This document shows positions 8,405 to 18,531 of a stretch of DNA of 64,000 nt, in pieces. The translations under genes were made by a program, and so were the position numbers. The first letter of the stretch is position 1; every line of letters starts with the position of its first letter. The stretch comes from JALORV01 sp963766365 (GTDB taxonomy: Bacteria > Pseudomonadota > Gammaproteobacteria > Burkholderiales > Burkholderiaceae_F), in the NCBI GenBank assembly GCA_963766365.1, contig CAVXZK010000009.1, positions 85,640 through 149,639 of the forward strand, read 5' to 3'. The notes under the pieces were generated by a model that did no database searches, was not told the origin of the DNA, and saw nothing but the letters and a program-made list of their open reading frames with translations.

Positions 8405-9370
8405 TCACTTCCAGGCTGCCGAATTGGCGAAGAAGATGCCGTGCGGCGAACGGCCGACCGCGATCTTGTCGACCACCTTGCGCTGGGCCAGGTCGACAAC
8501 CGAAACCTGCTTGATCCAGCGCTGCGTGACCCACAGGAATTTCCCGTCTGCGCTGATCTCCATGCAGTCGGGCCCGCCGGGCACCGGGATGTCGTACAGG
8601 CGCTCCAGCGTGGTCTGGTCGATGACGCTGATCGTGTTGTCAACCCGGTTCGAGACAAACAGATGCCGGCCGTCACCGAGTGGCCGGAAGTTGTGCGCAC
8701 CCTTGCCGGTCGCGATGCGCTTCACGAGCTTTTGCGACCGCCAGTCGATCACTTCCACGTGATCCGCGCCGGTCATGCCGACCAGCAGATGCTTGTCGTC
8801 CGGTGTCGTCCACACACCGGCAGGCATGGCACCCACCTTCAAATTCCACAGTATCGACTGATCCGAGAGCCGGACCGCCAGCAGCTCGTTGCTGTCCTGG
8901 ATCGTCACGAAGGCGATCTGGCTGTCGGCCGAGAATGCGATGTGACTCGGCGTCTTCGGCGCCGAGACTGAGCGCGCGAGCTTCAAGTCCTCACCCCGGA
9001 CGGCATAGACATCGATGCGATTCAGACGATTTCCGGAGACAAGGAACCATTTGCGATCCGGCGAAAACCCGATCTGGTACGGGTCCGGTATGTCGCGGAC
9101 GCGACGCTGGATTTCGCCCGTCTTCGGGTCGAGGAACATCAGGTCGTTACCGGCCGCATTGGCCACGATCAGCGTCTTGCCGTCGGGCGTGGCCATCAGG
9201 TGATGGGGCTCCTTGCCGACTTCGAAACGCCGGAGCTCCTTGCGCGTGTTCTGATCGATCAGGCTGATCGTCGCATCGCCCGAGTTGAGCACCACGACAA
9301 CGCCGGCACTTGTGGCGGCCGCAAAGCACCACGCGGCCATGCCGACGGCCACTTTCCTGAGTATTCCCAT
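8405..9370 (-). CDS. Exported YVTN-family beta-propeller protein
   Basis: This 321-aa protein has an N-terminal signal peptide (to about residue 22) and six to seven repeats of ~42 residues. Each repeat has the form V.N...ISVID..T......I.VG..P..M..SPDGK.L.V, typical of YVTN/NHL-like propellers. Examples are NSGDATISLIDQNTRKELRRF and NRVDNTISVIDQTTLERLYDI. Such propellers are periplasmic or surface scaffolds, sometimes linked to redox enzymes, but no heme or PQQ motif is present. It is the first gene of the operon with the deacetylase-like, desaturase-like and CinA-like genes; the grouping suggests a cell-envelope role. Confidence 0.87.
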   Translation of the reverse strand: MGILRKVAVGMAAWCFAAATSAGVVVVLNSGDATISLIDQNTRKELRRFEVGKEPHHLMATPDGKTLIVANAAGNDLMFLDPKTGEIQRRVRDIPDPYQIGFSPDRKWFLVSGNRLNRIDVYAVRGEDLKLARSVSAPKTPSHIAFSADSQIAFVTIQDSNELLAVRLSDQSILWNLKVGAMPAGVWTTPDDKHLLVGMTGADHVEVIDWRSQKLVKRIATGKGAHNFRPLGDGRHLFVSNRVDNTISVIDQTTLERLYDIPVPGGPDCMEISADGKFLWVTQRWIKQVSVVDLAQRKVVDKIAVGRSPHGIFFANSAAWK

Positions 9371-9532
9371 ACCCTGCCCCCCGTGCAGTGAATGCGCTCC
9401 CCGCCGAACGGAATTCTAATGGAGCGATGTCCGCGAAACGCCCAGCTGAACGTCTGAACTGCGCAGGGCGCGTAAGGGTTGACCGACGTACCGCCACGAG
9501 TGACCAGTGATCCTTAAAAGTGCCCTGCCAAA

Positions 9533-9566
9533 GTTGCCGAGCCAGTGAGCCCTGGCGCCCGGCAAC
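9533..9566 (+). other. Imperfect hairpin in the leader region of the lipoprotein gene
   Basis: GTTGCCG (9533-9539) pairs with CGGCAAC (9560-9566), and an inner GCCAG/CTGGC stem extends it. It lies ~54 bases before the lipoprotein ATG in an otherwise featureless 249-bp gap between the divergent YVTN and lipoprotein genes. It could be a structured 5' leader or the stem of an operator. No T-run follows, so it is not an obvious terminator. Confidence 0.4.
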
Positions 9567-9619
9567 TGTGCTTAAATCGGCCATCGAGCGTTGTCGCTGC
9601 CGCACCCGGGAGGTCGCCG

Positions 9620-10231
9620 ATGTCCATGCACTTGCGCTCCACTGTTGCCTCGATTGCCGCGCTGGCCGCAGTGCTGGCCGCCGGGTGCGCGACTCCCGAA
9701 TCACCCAAAGCCACGACTGCGGTGGTCCCAGCACCCGCGCCCGTTGCCCAGGCCACGCCCGGTAAATCGGCGCCGCTTGAAGTCGTGTCTGCGCAGTTCG
9801 GTGTTTTCGGCGCCGACCCGACGGGACGTCGCGTCCTGTACGAGACAGCCAAGTTTCCCGCCGTCATCGCGGCGCCCTACGGCTGGTACATCATCTTCAA
9901 GACAGAAAAGCCGACGGTGATCTGGCGCGAGGAATTCGAACTGCCCGAGCCGCCCCCCACCTGGGGACCGGGCGAGGCGATGGGCATCTACACGATTTCA
10001 CCGGATCGCAAGACCGCCGTCACGGAACGCATCATCCCGACACGGCTCGGCTTCATCGCCAACGAATGGCGCTACGCCCCCGGCGATCCGATCGGCGCAC
10101 ACAAGATGCGCGTCTACATTGACGGCCAGCTGATCCGCGAGTTTGCCTTCGACATCGAACAGGGTCCGAAGGACGAGCCCGCACCGCGCCGCGGTCCGCA
10201 CGGCGGCTCGACGCCGCGGTCAACGACATAA
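9620..10231 (+). CDS. Putative lipoprotein of unknown function
   Basis: This 203-aa protein starts at ATG 9620, with GGGAGG about seven bases upstream. It has a lipoprotein signal peptide with lipobox LAAGC (Cys23), then an Ala/Pro-rich tether and a globular domain of ~150 residues rich in aromatic residues (WYIIFK, WREEFELPEPPPTWGPGEAMGIYTISPDRK). A Pro/Arg-rich tail ends the protein. I recognise no catalytic motif. The beta-strand-rich domain with a dibasic tail could be periplasmic, anchored to the inner leaflet of the outer membrane. It stands alone between divergent and convergent genes. Confidence 0.72.
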   Translation: MSMHLRSTVASIAALAAVLAAGCATPESPKATTAVVPAPAPVAQATPGKSAPLEVVSAQFGVFGADPTGRRVLYETAKFPAVIAAPYGWYIIFKTEKPTVIWREEFELPEPPPTWGPGEAMGIYTISPDRKTAVTERIIPTRLGFIANEWRYAPGDPIGAHKMRVYIDGQLIREFAFDIEQGPKDEPAPRRGPHGGSTPRSTT

Positions 10232-10465
10232 GGGACTTGCCACCCCGTTCGCGGGCAGACTGACGGCGCCGCCCGGCGCCGGACGCACGACGAGCACACC
10301 GGGCCGCACTCTCGAGACGTCAACCTGAAGCGGCCGGTTACCGACTCGTAGAGGCCTGACCGCTGCACCGTCCTTGTGTCCTGCCGCGTGCCCGTGATTC
10401 GGGCCCCCTCAAAAGAGCTGCAAGACCGCAGCCGCGCCTGGCGCCACACGAAATGAGGCCTGCTG

Positions 10466-10639
10466 TCATCGCCGGGCCATCACAACCGGCTGCTGCGCCA
10501 GTTGTAAACCCTCGACCGTGTAATGCGTGGCCAGCCCGTCGATGATGGCCGCGATGGCAAGCGTCATGACGACGGCCCCGGCGGCGAAACCACAACGGAG
10601 CGAACGGGGCTTTGAACGGGTCTGGAGGTGGTTGTTCAT
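10466..10639 (-). CDS. Small single-pass membrane peptide, 57 aa (paralog of the one at 2239-2406)
   Basis: ATG at 10639 is preceded by GAGGAG at ideal spacing. The peptide has a basic N-terminus (residues 1-16, with five Arg/Lys), one hydrophobic helix (~17-35), and a tail with LATHYTVEGL and VVMARR. The tail shares LA-x-HY-x2-E-x-L and VV-x-A-R with the 55-aa peptide at 2239-2406. It lies downstream of the kinase gene on the same strand and has its own predicted ECF-type promoter at 10713-10740. I know of no described family. The promoter suggests it is an output of the linked sigma factor. Membrane topology predicts a cytoplasmic N-terminus. Confidence 0.72.
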   Translation of the reverse strand: MNNHLQTRSKPRSLRCGFAAGAVVMTLAIAAIIDGLATHYTVEGLQLAQQPVVMARR

Positions 10640-10712
10640 CGCGCACTCCTCATCGGTTGGACGTGTCGGTCTGGACGGCCGAAGGAGCCACGTGGTGGGC
10701 TCTTGTCCTTAG

Positions 10713-10740
10713 GGACGCGGTGATGCGGCAAAACCGGACA
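10713..10740 (-). promoter_or_regulatory. Predicted ECF-sigma promoter upstream of the 57-aa peptide
   Basis: On the minus strand the sequence reads TGTCCGGTTTT (10740-10730), a 12-base spacer, then CGTCC (10717-10713). The same two boxes with the same 12-base spacing occur before the kinase gene at 13826-13853, while the spacers differ. CGTC is a common ECF-type -10 element, and the distance fits a -35/-10 pair. The predicted leader to the peptide ATG is ~65 bases. Confidence 0.65.
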
Positions 10741-10741
10741 T

Positions 10742-10760
10742 CGCTGCCGCGGCGGCAGCG
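10742..10760 (-). terminator. GC-rich hairpin after the kinase-gene remnant
   Basis: CGCTGCCGC and GCGGCAGCG form a perfect inverted repeat around a single base just past the stop of the kinase C-terminal fragment (10764). On the minus strand a GGTTTT run follows ~8 bases later, but that run is also part of the predicted ECF -35 element. It may separate kinase transcription from the peptide promoter. Confidence 0.4.
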
Positions 10761-11310
10761 CAGTCAGCGTGCGGCGACCTGAGACTTCGCCTTGGGAAAC
10801 GCCGCCGGTTGCAGAGCGATTGGTGCCGGCGCGATGGCGAGTCGCCGCAGGTGCGGCAGGAACGAGGCGGCGAGGCGTGGCCGGGCGCCGGCGACCATCG
10901 CCTTGCCACGCGCGACTTCGCCGGTGGCGATCAGCGCGTGGCCGTACCACCAGGCGGCTTCGGCCGCCATCGGGTGCTCGGTGTCGAAGTCGCGCCAGAA
11001 TGCGATGACGCGTTCGAACTGGTCGCGAGCCTCGGACGGGCGATGCAGGTGCAGCAGCGACTGGCCGCGCCAGAGATCGTGCTGCGCGTCAAGGGGAGAG
11101 AATGGCTACAATATGCCCTGTCACTTCAGAGCGGTTCGACTGCGACTCGTCAAGAGCGTCCAAAGCCTCCTGGTACTTGCCAACTCCGAGCTTCGCGGCT
11201 CCGAGTTCTCCGAGCTCGTACCGCAGCTCGAAGTGATCCAGTCTTCAGGCCGCAATCTGCTTTGACGTACTGATTCTTCAGCAATTGGCTCCGACGTCTT
11301 GAAATCGCCT

Positions 11311-13788
<2,478 letters not shown>

Positions 13789-13825
13789 GGACGCCCCAAT
13801 TCAATGCAGCTCTCGCTACGTGTAA

Positions 13826-13853
13826 GGACGCATTGGCGACGGAAAACCGGACA
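13826..13853 (-). promoter_or_regulatory. Predicted ECF-sigma promoter upstream of the Ser/Thr kinase
   Basis: The minus strand carries TGTCCGGTTTT (13853-13843), 12 bases, then CGTCC (13830-13826), in the gap between the ECF sigma stop and the kinase ATG. The identical boxes and spacing recur at 10713-10740. Both copies continue past the -10 box as CGTCC[T/C]TA. The predicted kinase leader is ~35 bases. Self-activation by the adjacent ECF factor is the simplest reading. Confidence 0.65.
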
Positions 13854-13858
13854 TCGGG

Positions 13859-14414
13859 TCAGGTCCGCAGCGACACCGACAGCAGCATCCGGGCGCGGTC
13901 CCAGTCGCGCCGCACCGTGCGCTCGGTCACGCCGAGCGCTTCGGCGATCTCCTGCTCGGTCAGGCCGCCGAAGAAGCGCATCTCGACCACCTGCTTGAGC
14001 CGCGGGTCGGTCTTCTCGAGTTCCGTGAGCGCCACGTCGACGCGTTCGATGTCGTCGTCGGTGCTGGGCGAACCGTCGAGGATTTCCGTGGCGAGGGTGA
14101 CGTCGAGCCACTCCGCCGCCACGCCGCTCAGCGCGCCGCTTGCGGGCGAAGTCGACGATCACCGAGCGCATCGCCTGCGCCGCATACGCCATGAACTGGC
14201 CGCGACTGTCGGCGTCGATGCGCGCCGCGTGGTGCAGCCTGAGATACACCTCGTGCACCATCGAGGTGGTGTCGAGCAGTGTGATCGTGTCGTTGCTGGC
14301 CAGTTTGGCGCGGGCCATCCGGAGCAACTCGGGATAGACCAGGGCCACAACTTCATCGATCGCCGCGTGGTCCGTGTCACGCGCGCGCCGCAGCAGATCG
14401 GTCACATCGCCCAT
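13859..14414 (-). pseudogene. ECF-family RNA polymerase sigma factor, one frameshift (TIGR02999/ECF43-like)
   Basis: The N-terminal half reads from ATG 14414: LRRARDTDHAAIDEVVALVY, LLDTTSMVHEVYLRL and MRSVIVDFARKRRAERR, which are sigma region 2. The C-terminal half (region 4: MRFFGGLTEQEIAEALGVTERTVRRDWDRAR) is in another frame from ~14122 to 13859. Deleting one base in the GGCGGCGG run near 14125-14132 joins them into a 184-aa protein, the normal length for the family. ECF factors of this kind are commonly paired with a Ser/Thr kinase, as here. If the frameshift is real, only region 2 is made from the native start, and the sigma factor cannot recognise -35 elements. Confidence 0.75.
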
Positions 14415-14577
14415 CGCCCCGTGTCACCGCTCCGAGGGATAAACCAATATGCCCCTTGCGGCATGTGGGGCTTTAGCGCTGCATCAAGGATCGGCGGGTA
14501 TTTTCCGTTGGCTTTGCCCGGCTCGGCACCGGTCGCCGCGGCACTTCTGGCAGACGGCCTCCCGAGCGTTCCTGCCG

Positions 14578-16044
14578 TTAGCGCCGCAACGCCTCCCACG
14601 CCTTCTGCAGGCGCTTGGAACTGACCGGCATCGGCGTGCGCAGCTCCTGCGCGAACAGACTGACGCGCAGTTCCTCCAGCAGCCAGCGGAAGTCCTCGAG
14701 CCGCGGGTCGGGCACGCCCTTGCGCGCCGCCACTTCGCGCAGCCACGGCACCTGCAGCGCGGCCACTTCCTGCAGGCGCTGCGCATCGCGCGCGGGGTCG
14801 TCCTTGATCTTGTCGAGCCGCAGCGCGATCGCCTTCAGATAGCGGGGGTAGTGCGCGAGCTGTCCCGCCGGTACGTCGACGACGAAGTTGCGCGGGAAAA
14901 GCCGCTGCAGTTGCTGCTCGATGTCGCTGATGGCCACAGCGAAGCCGCGCGCGCCGTTCATCTTCTTTGGCAGGAGCGCCGCTCCGGCGACGATCGTGCC
15001 GAGCAGCCGCGCGATCTCCTGCGCGATCAGGCTCAATTTCGCCCGCGCCTCGTCCTTTCGCGCGACGAAGCTCGCACGATCGGTGGGCCAGGGATCAACC
15101 AGGCAGGTGCGGTCGATCGCCGCGACCAGTACCTGTTCGCGCATCGCCTCGAAGCTGGCAAACGCTGCCGCGAGCGCCGGCACCGTGCCCGCCTGCATCT
15201 GCGTCGTCTGCAGGCTCGCCAGGCTCTTCTCCAGGAACTTCAGCTGCTCGCGCAACTGCAGCCGGAACAGTCGCCGCAGCCCGGCGCGGTGCTGCAGGCG
15301 GGCCTCGTCGGCGTCGTCGAAGACCTCGATCTCGCAATGGTCCTGCCGGTCGACCAGCGCCGGGAATCCGACCAGGGTGACCGTGCGACCGTCGGCGCCG
15401 CGGCGCTCGAGCTGCATCAGCTCAGGCAGCTCGCCAAAGTCCCAGTCGCGCAAGTCGGATTGCAGGCTGTGCGCCACCGCAATGTCGGCGCGGGCGGCTG
15501 TGCGAAAGCTCGACTGGATCTCCTCCCCCAGTTCGGCGCGCAACTGCGCGACGTTCCGCCCCATGCCGAGCTGGCGGCCGTGCTCGTCGATGACCTTGAA
15601 GTTCATCGCCAAGTGCGCGGGCAGCGTTTCCAGCTTGAAGTCGGCGCGCTGGCAGACCACGCCGGCAGTTTCGCGCACATCGGCGATCAGCACGTCCAGC
15701 AACGGCTCGTCGGTGCGATGACCCTGCCGGGCGGCGAAGGCGGCCGCGTAGTCCGGCAAGGGAACGCAGTGGCGGCGCAGCTTCTGCGGCAGCGACTTCA
15801 GCAACAGATGCGCCTTCTCTTTCAGCATGCCCGGTACCAGCCATTCGGTGCGCGCGGCATCGATCTGGTTCAGCGCCGCCAGCGGCACGGTCAGCGTGAC
15901 GCCGTCGCGCGCACTGCCCGGTTCGAAGTGGTAGGAAAGCGCGAACGTCGCTTCGGGCCCGGCCTTGCTGCGCAGCTTCAACTGCTTCGGAAAGAGATCC
16001 GTCGTGACACCGGCTGCTTCGTGCCGCATCAATTCATCGCGCAC
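14578..16044 (-). CDS. hrpA: HrpA C-terminal portion (DUF3418 region), separated by a frameshift
   Basis: This 488-aa frame matches the C-terminal third of HrpA: QLKLRSKAGPEATFALSYHF, a DGVTLTVPLAALNQ segment, LVGFPALVDRQDHCEIEVFDD and the closing RWLLEELRVSLFAQEL. It has no credible start of its own; the first in-frame start is a GTG with no ribosome binding site. Homology extends upstream in this frame to EREQPRLLFLVRDELM, so it is the continuation of the helicase at 16034-18427. Removing one C at about 16090 (CAGCTGG to CAGTGG) would fuse the two into a ~1282-aa HrpA. Confidence 0.85.
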   Translation of the reverse strand: MRDELMRHEAAGVTTDLFPKQLKLRSKAGPEATFALSYHFEPGSARDGVTLTVPLAALNQIDAARTEWLVPGMLKEKAHLLLKSLPQKLRRHCVPLPDYAAAFAARQGHRTDEPLLDVLIADVRETAGVVCQRADFKLETLPAHLAMNFKVIDEHGRQLGMGRNVAQLRAELGEEIQSSFRTAARADIAVAHSLQSDLRDWDFGELPELMQLERRGADGRTVTLVGFPALVDRQDHCEIEVFDDADEARLQHRAGLRRLFRLQLREQLKFLEKSLASLQTTQMQAGTVPALAAAFASFEAMREQVLVAAIDRTCLVDPWPTDRASFVARKDEARAKLSLIAQEIARLLGTIVAGAALLPKKMNGARGFAVAISDIEQQLQRLFPRNFVVDVPAGQLAHYPRYLKAIALRLDKIKDDPARDAQRLQEVAALQVPWLREVAARKGVPDPRLEDFRWLLEELRVSLFAQELRTPMPVSSKRLQKAWEALRR

Positions 16045-18427
16045 GAGAAAGAGCAGCCTGGGCTGTTCGCGCTCGGCGGCGCTGCGCCAGCTGCTCGAAG
16101 GCAGCGCCGGTGGTGATGTCCGCCGGAATGACGCGGTCGTAGAACGCGAATATCAACTCGTCATCGACCAGCACGTCGAGTCGCCGTGAGCGATGCTCGA
16201 GTTCCCGGATGTCGCGCAGCAGCCGCTGGTTGTGCATGAAAAATGGCGCGCGGGTTTCATACTCACCCGCAACGAGCGCTTCGCGGATGAAGATCTCGCG
16301 CGCATGGCCCGGATCGAGCGGCCCGTAGTGCACGCGGCGTTGCTGGTAGACAAGCAGCCCGTACAGCGTCGCGCGCTCGAAGGCCATGACCTGTGCCGGC
16401 CGCTTTTCCCAGTGCGGATCGCCGTGGGACTTCTTCAGCAGGTGCGCGCCGACGCGCTCGAGCCAGGCCGGTTCGACGTTGGCAATCGTCCGAGCGAAGA
16501 GTCGCGACGTCTCGACGAGCTCGGCCGCGATGATCCATCGCCCGGCCTTCTTCAGCAGCGACGAGCCGGGCCAGATATAGAACTTGATGCCGCGGGCTCC
16601 GGCGTACGGAGGCTCACCACGATCGGCATCGAGCACCCGGCAGCCGACGTTGCCGAGCAGTCCCGCGAGCAGCGCCAGGTGCAACTGCTCGAACGTCGCG
16701 GGCGACTCGTTGAGACGCCAGCCCTGCTCACCCACAAGTGCCGCCAGCTGGCCGTGGACGTCGATCCACTCGCGCACGCGGCGCGGGCTCAGGAACTGGC
16801 TGCGCAGATCCTCGGTGAGCTTGCGGTTCGACTTCTTGTGACCGATACGCTCGTGTACGAAACTCCAGAGCTTCACCAGCGTCAGGAAGTCGCTCTTGTC
16901 GTCAGCATGGCGACGATGTGCCTGGTCCGCCGCCTCCTGTGCCTCCAGTGGCCGCTCACGCGGATCCTGCACCGACAGCGCCGACGCGATGATCAGCACT
17001 TCGCTCAGGCAATGCTGTTCACGCGCGGCGAGCAGCATGCGTGCCACGCGCGGATCGAGCGGCAACTTCGCCAGTTGCCGTCCGACAGCCGTCAGCTCGT
17101 TGCTTTCGTCTACCGCATTGAGTTCGGCGAGCAGTTGCATGCCGTCGGCAATTGCACGACCCGCCGGCGGCTCGACAAACGGAAACTGTCCGACGTCGCC
17201 CAACCCGAGCGACTTCATCCGCAGGATCACGCTCGCAAGCGACGCCCGCAGGATCTCCGGATCGGTGAAGCGCGGCCGCCTGGCGTAGTCATCCTCCGCG
17301 TACAGCCGAATGCAGATGCCGTCGGCCACGCGGCCGCAACGGCCGGCGCGCTGGTTCGCGGCCGCCTGTGAGATCGGCTCGATCTGCAGCTGCTCGACCT
17401 TGTTGCGGTACGAGTAGCGCTTGACCCGTGCCAGCCCGGTATCCACGACGTAGCGGATGCCCGGGACCGTCAACGACGTCTCCGCGACGTTGGTCGCAAG
17501 CACGATGCGTCGCCCGGACGTGGAAGGCCGGAACACCTGGTCCTGTTCCTCAGTCGACAAGCGCGCAAAGAGCGGCAGGATCTCGGTGCCCGCCCCGCCA
17601 GCGGGACGCGTGCCGATCCGGTGCTTGCGCAGCGCCTCGGCGGCCTCGCGGATCTCGCGCTCGCCCGGCAGGAATACCAGCACGTCACCACGACCGGCAC
17701 CGGCGCACTCATCGACCGCATCGACCAGCGCGTCCATCAGTGTGCGGTCGTCGGCATCGTCCGCATCGGCCACCGGGCGATAGCGGATCTCGACCGGATA
17801 GAGCCGGCCCGAGACCTCGATCACCGGCGCCGGCTTCTCCGGCGTGCCGAAATGCCGCGCGAAGCGCTCGGCATCGATCGTGGCCGACGTGATGATGAGC
17901 TTCAGGTCCGGCCGGCGCGGCAGCAGCTGCCTCAGGTAGCCGAGCAGGAAGTCGATGTTGAGCGAGCGCTCGTGCGCCTCGTCGATGATCAGCGTGTCGT
18001 ACTGCGACAGCAGAGGATCGGCCTGCGATTCGGCGAGCAGGATGCCGTCGGTCATCAGCTTGACTGAGGTGCCCGGTCGGGTCTGATCGGTGAAGCGCAC
18101 CTTGAAGCCGACGACGTCGCCCAAGGGTGTCTGCAGCTCCTGCGCAATGCGCCGGGCGATGCTGGAGGCGGCGATCCGGCGCGGCTGCGTATGGCCGATG
18201 AGGCGGCTCAACCCCCGCCCAAGCTGCAGGCAGATCTTCGGCAATTGTGTGGTCTTGCCGGAGCCCGTCTCACCACTGACGATGACGACCTGGTGCTCGG
18301 CGATCGCGCGTGCGATGTCCCCGCGCCGGACCGAAACCGGCAGTTCCTCAGGAAAGGTGATGGCCGGCAGCGGCGCGCGAACCCGGGGCCCCGCTTGGCG
18401 GGGCGGGCTGGGCGGTGTGGGCTGCAT
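16034..18427 (-). CDS. hrpA: ATP-dependent RNA helicase HrpA, N-terminal portion (frameshifted)
   Basis: The start is taken as ATG 18427 (MQPTPPSPPRQ). The DEAH-box helicase motifs are present: Walker A GETGSGKTTQLP, TQPRRIAA, DEAH in IIDEAHERS, SAT in ITSATIDAERF, and QRAGRCGR. HA2 and OB-like regions follow. The frame should continue as FEQWRSAAEREQP, but an extra base near 16090 turns it into FEQLAQRRRARTAQ and a stop at 16034, about 450 residues early. HrpA is an RNA helicase that helps resolve stalled ribosomes. The truncated product would keep the helicase core but lose the C-terminal domain. An assembly error is a serious alternative. Confidence 0.92.
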   Translation of the reverse strand: MQPTPPSPPRQAGPRVRAPLPAITFPEELPVSVRRGDIARAIAEHQVVIVSGETGSGKTTQLPKICLQLGRGLSRLIGHTQPRRIAASSIARRIAQELQTPLGDVVGFKVRFTDQTRPGTSVKLMTDGILLAESQADPLLSQYDTLIIDEAHERSLNIDFLLGYLRQLLPRRPDLKLIITSATIDAERFARHFGTPEKPAPVIEVSGRLYPVEIRYRPVADADDADDRTLMDALVDAVDECAGAGRGDVLVFLPGEREIREAAEALRKHRIGTRPAGGAGTEILPLFARLSTEEQDQVFRPSTSGRRIVLATNVAETSLTVPGIRYVVDTGLARVKRYSYRNKVEQLQIEPISQAAANQRAGRCGRVADGICIRLYAEDDYARRPRFTDPEILRASLASVILRMKSLGLGDVGQFPFVEPPAGRAIADGMQLLAELNAVDESNELTAVGRQLAKLPLDPRVARMLLAAREQHCLSEVLIIASALSVQDPRERPLEAQEAADQAHRRHADDKSDFLTLVKLWSFVHERIGHKKSNRKLTEDLRSQFLSPRRVREWIDVHGQLAALVGEQGWRLNESPATFEQLHLALLAGLLGNVGCRVLDADRGEPPYAGARGIKFYIWPGSSLLKKAGRWIIAAELVETSRLFARTIANVEPAWLERVGAHLLKKSHGDPHWEKRPAQVMAFERATLYGLLVYQQRRVHYGPLDPGHAREIFIREALVAGEYETRAPFFMHNQRLLRDIRELEHRSRRLDVLVDDELIFAFYDRVIPADITTGAAFEQLAQRRRARTAQAALSRAR

Positions 18428-18513
18428 CGGCTCGCGCGCACCCTGCGGTGCTAGCGCGTCATCGGAGTCTCGGTCGCTGGAAGGGCCGCGCCATGGGGGG
18501 CCGGAGTGAGCAC

Positions 18514-18531
18514 GAAAGTATACTTTCACCG
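18514..18531 (+). promoter_or_regulatory. Perfect palindrome and -10-like element abutting the argA start
   Basis: GAAAGTATACTTTC (18514-18527) is a perfect 14-bp palindrome ending four bases before the argA ATG. It contains TATACT (18519-18524), a near-consensus -10 hexamer whose start site would fall at or next to the ATG. No ribosome binding site lies at normal spacing; the nearest GGAG is ~28 bases upstream. argA may therefore be leaderless, with the palindrome acting as an operator over the promoter. No good -35 is visible. Confidence 0.45.

Noticed and set aside
10466..10639. Type I toxin-antitoxin system for the small membrane peptides
   Set aside because: Size and one hydrophobic helix fit, but no antisense RNA promoter or direct repeats are visible, and the conserved polar tail with HY and E is not typical of such toxins.
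16034..16110. Programmed ribosomal frameshift in hrpA
   Set aside because: No slippery heptamer or downstream structure was recognised, and HrpA is not known to use frameshifting.
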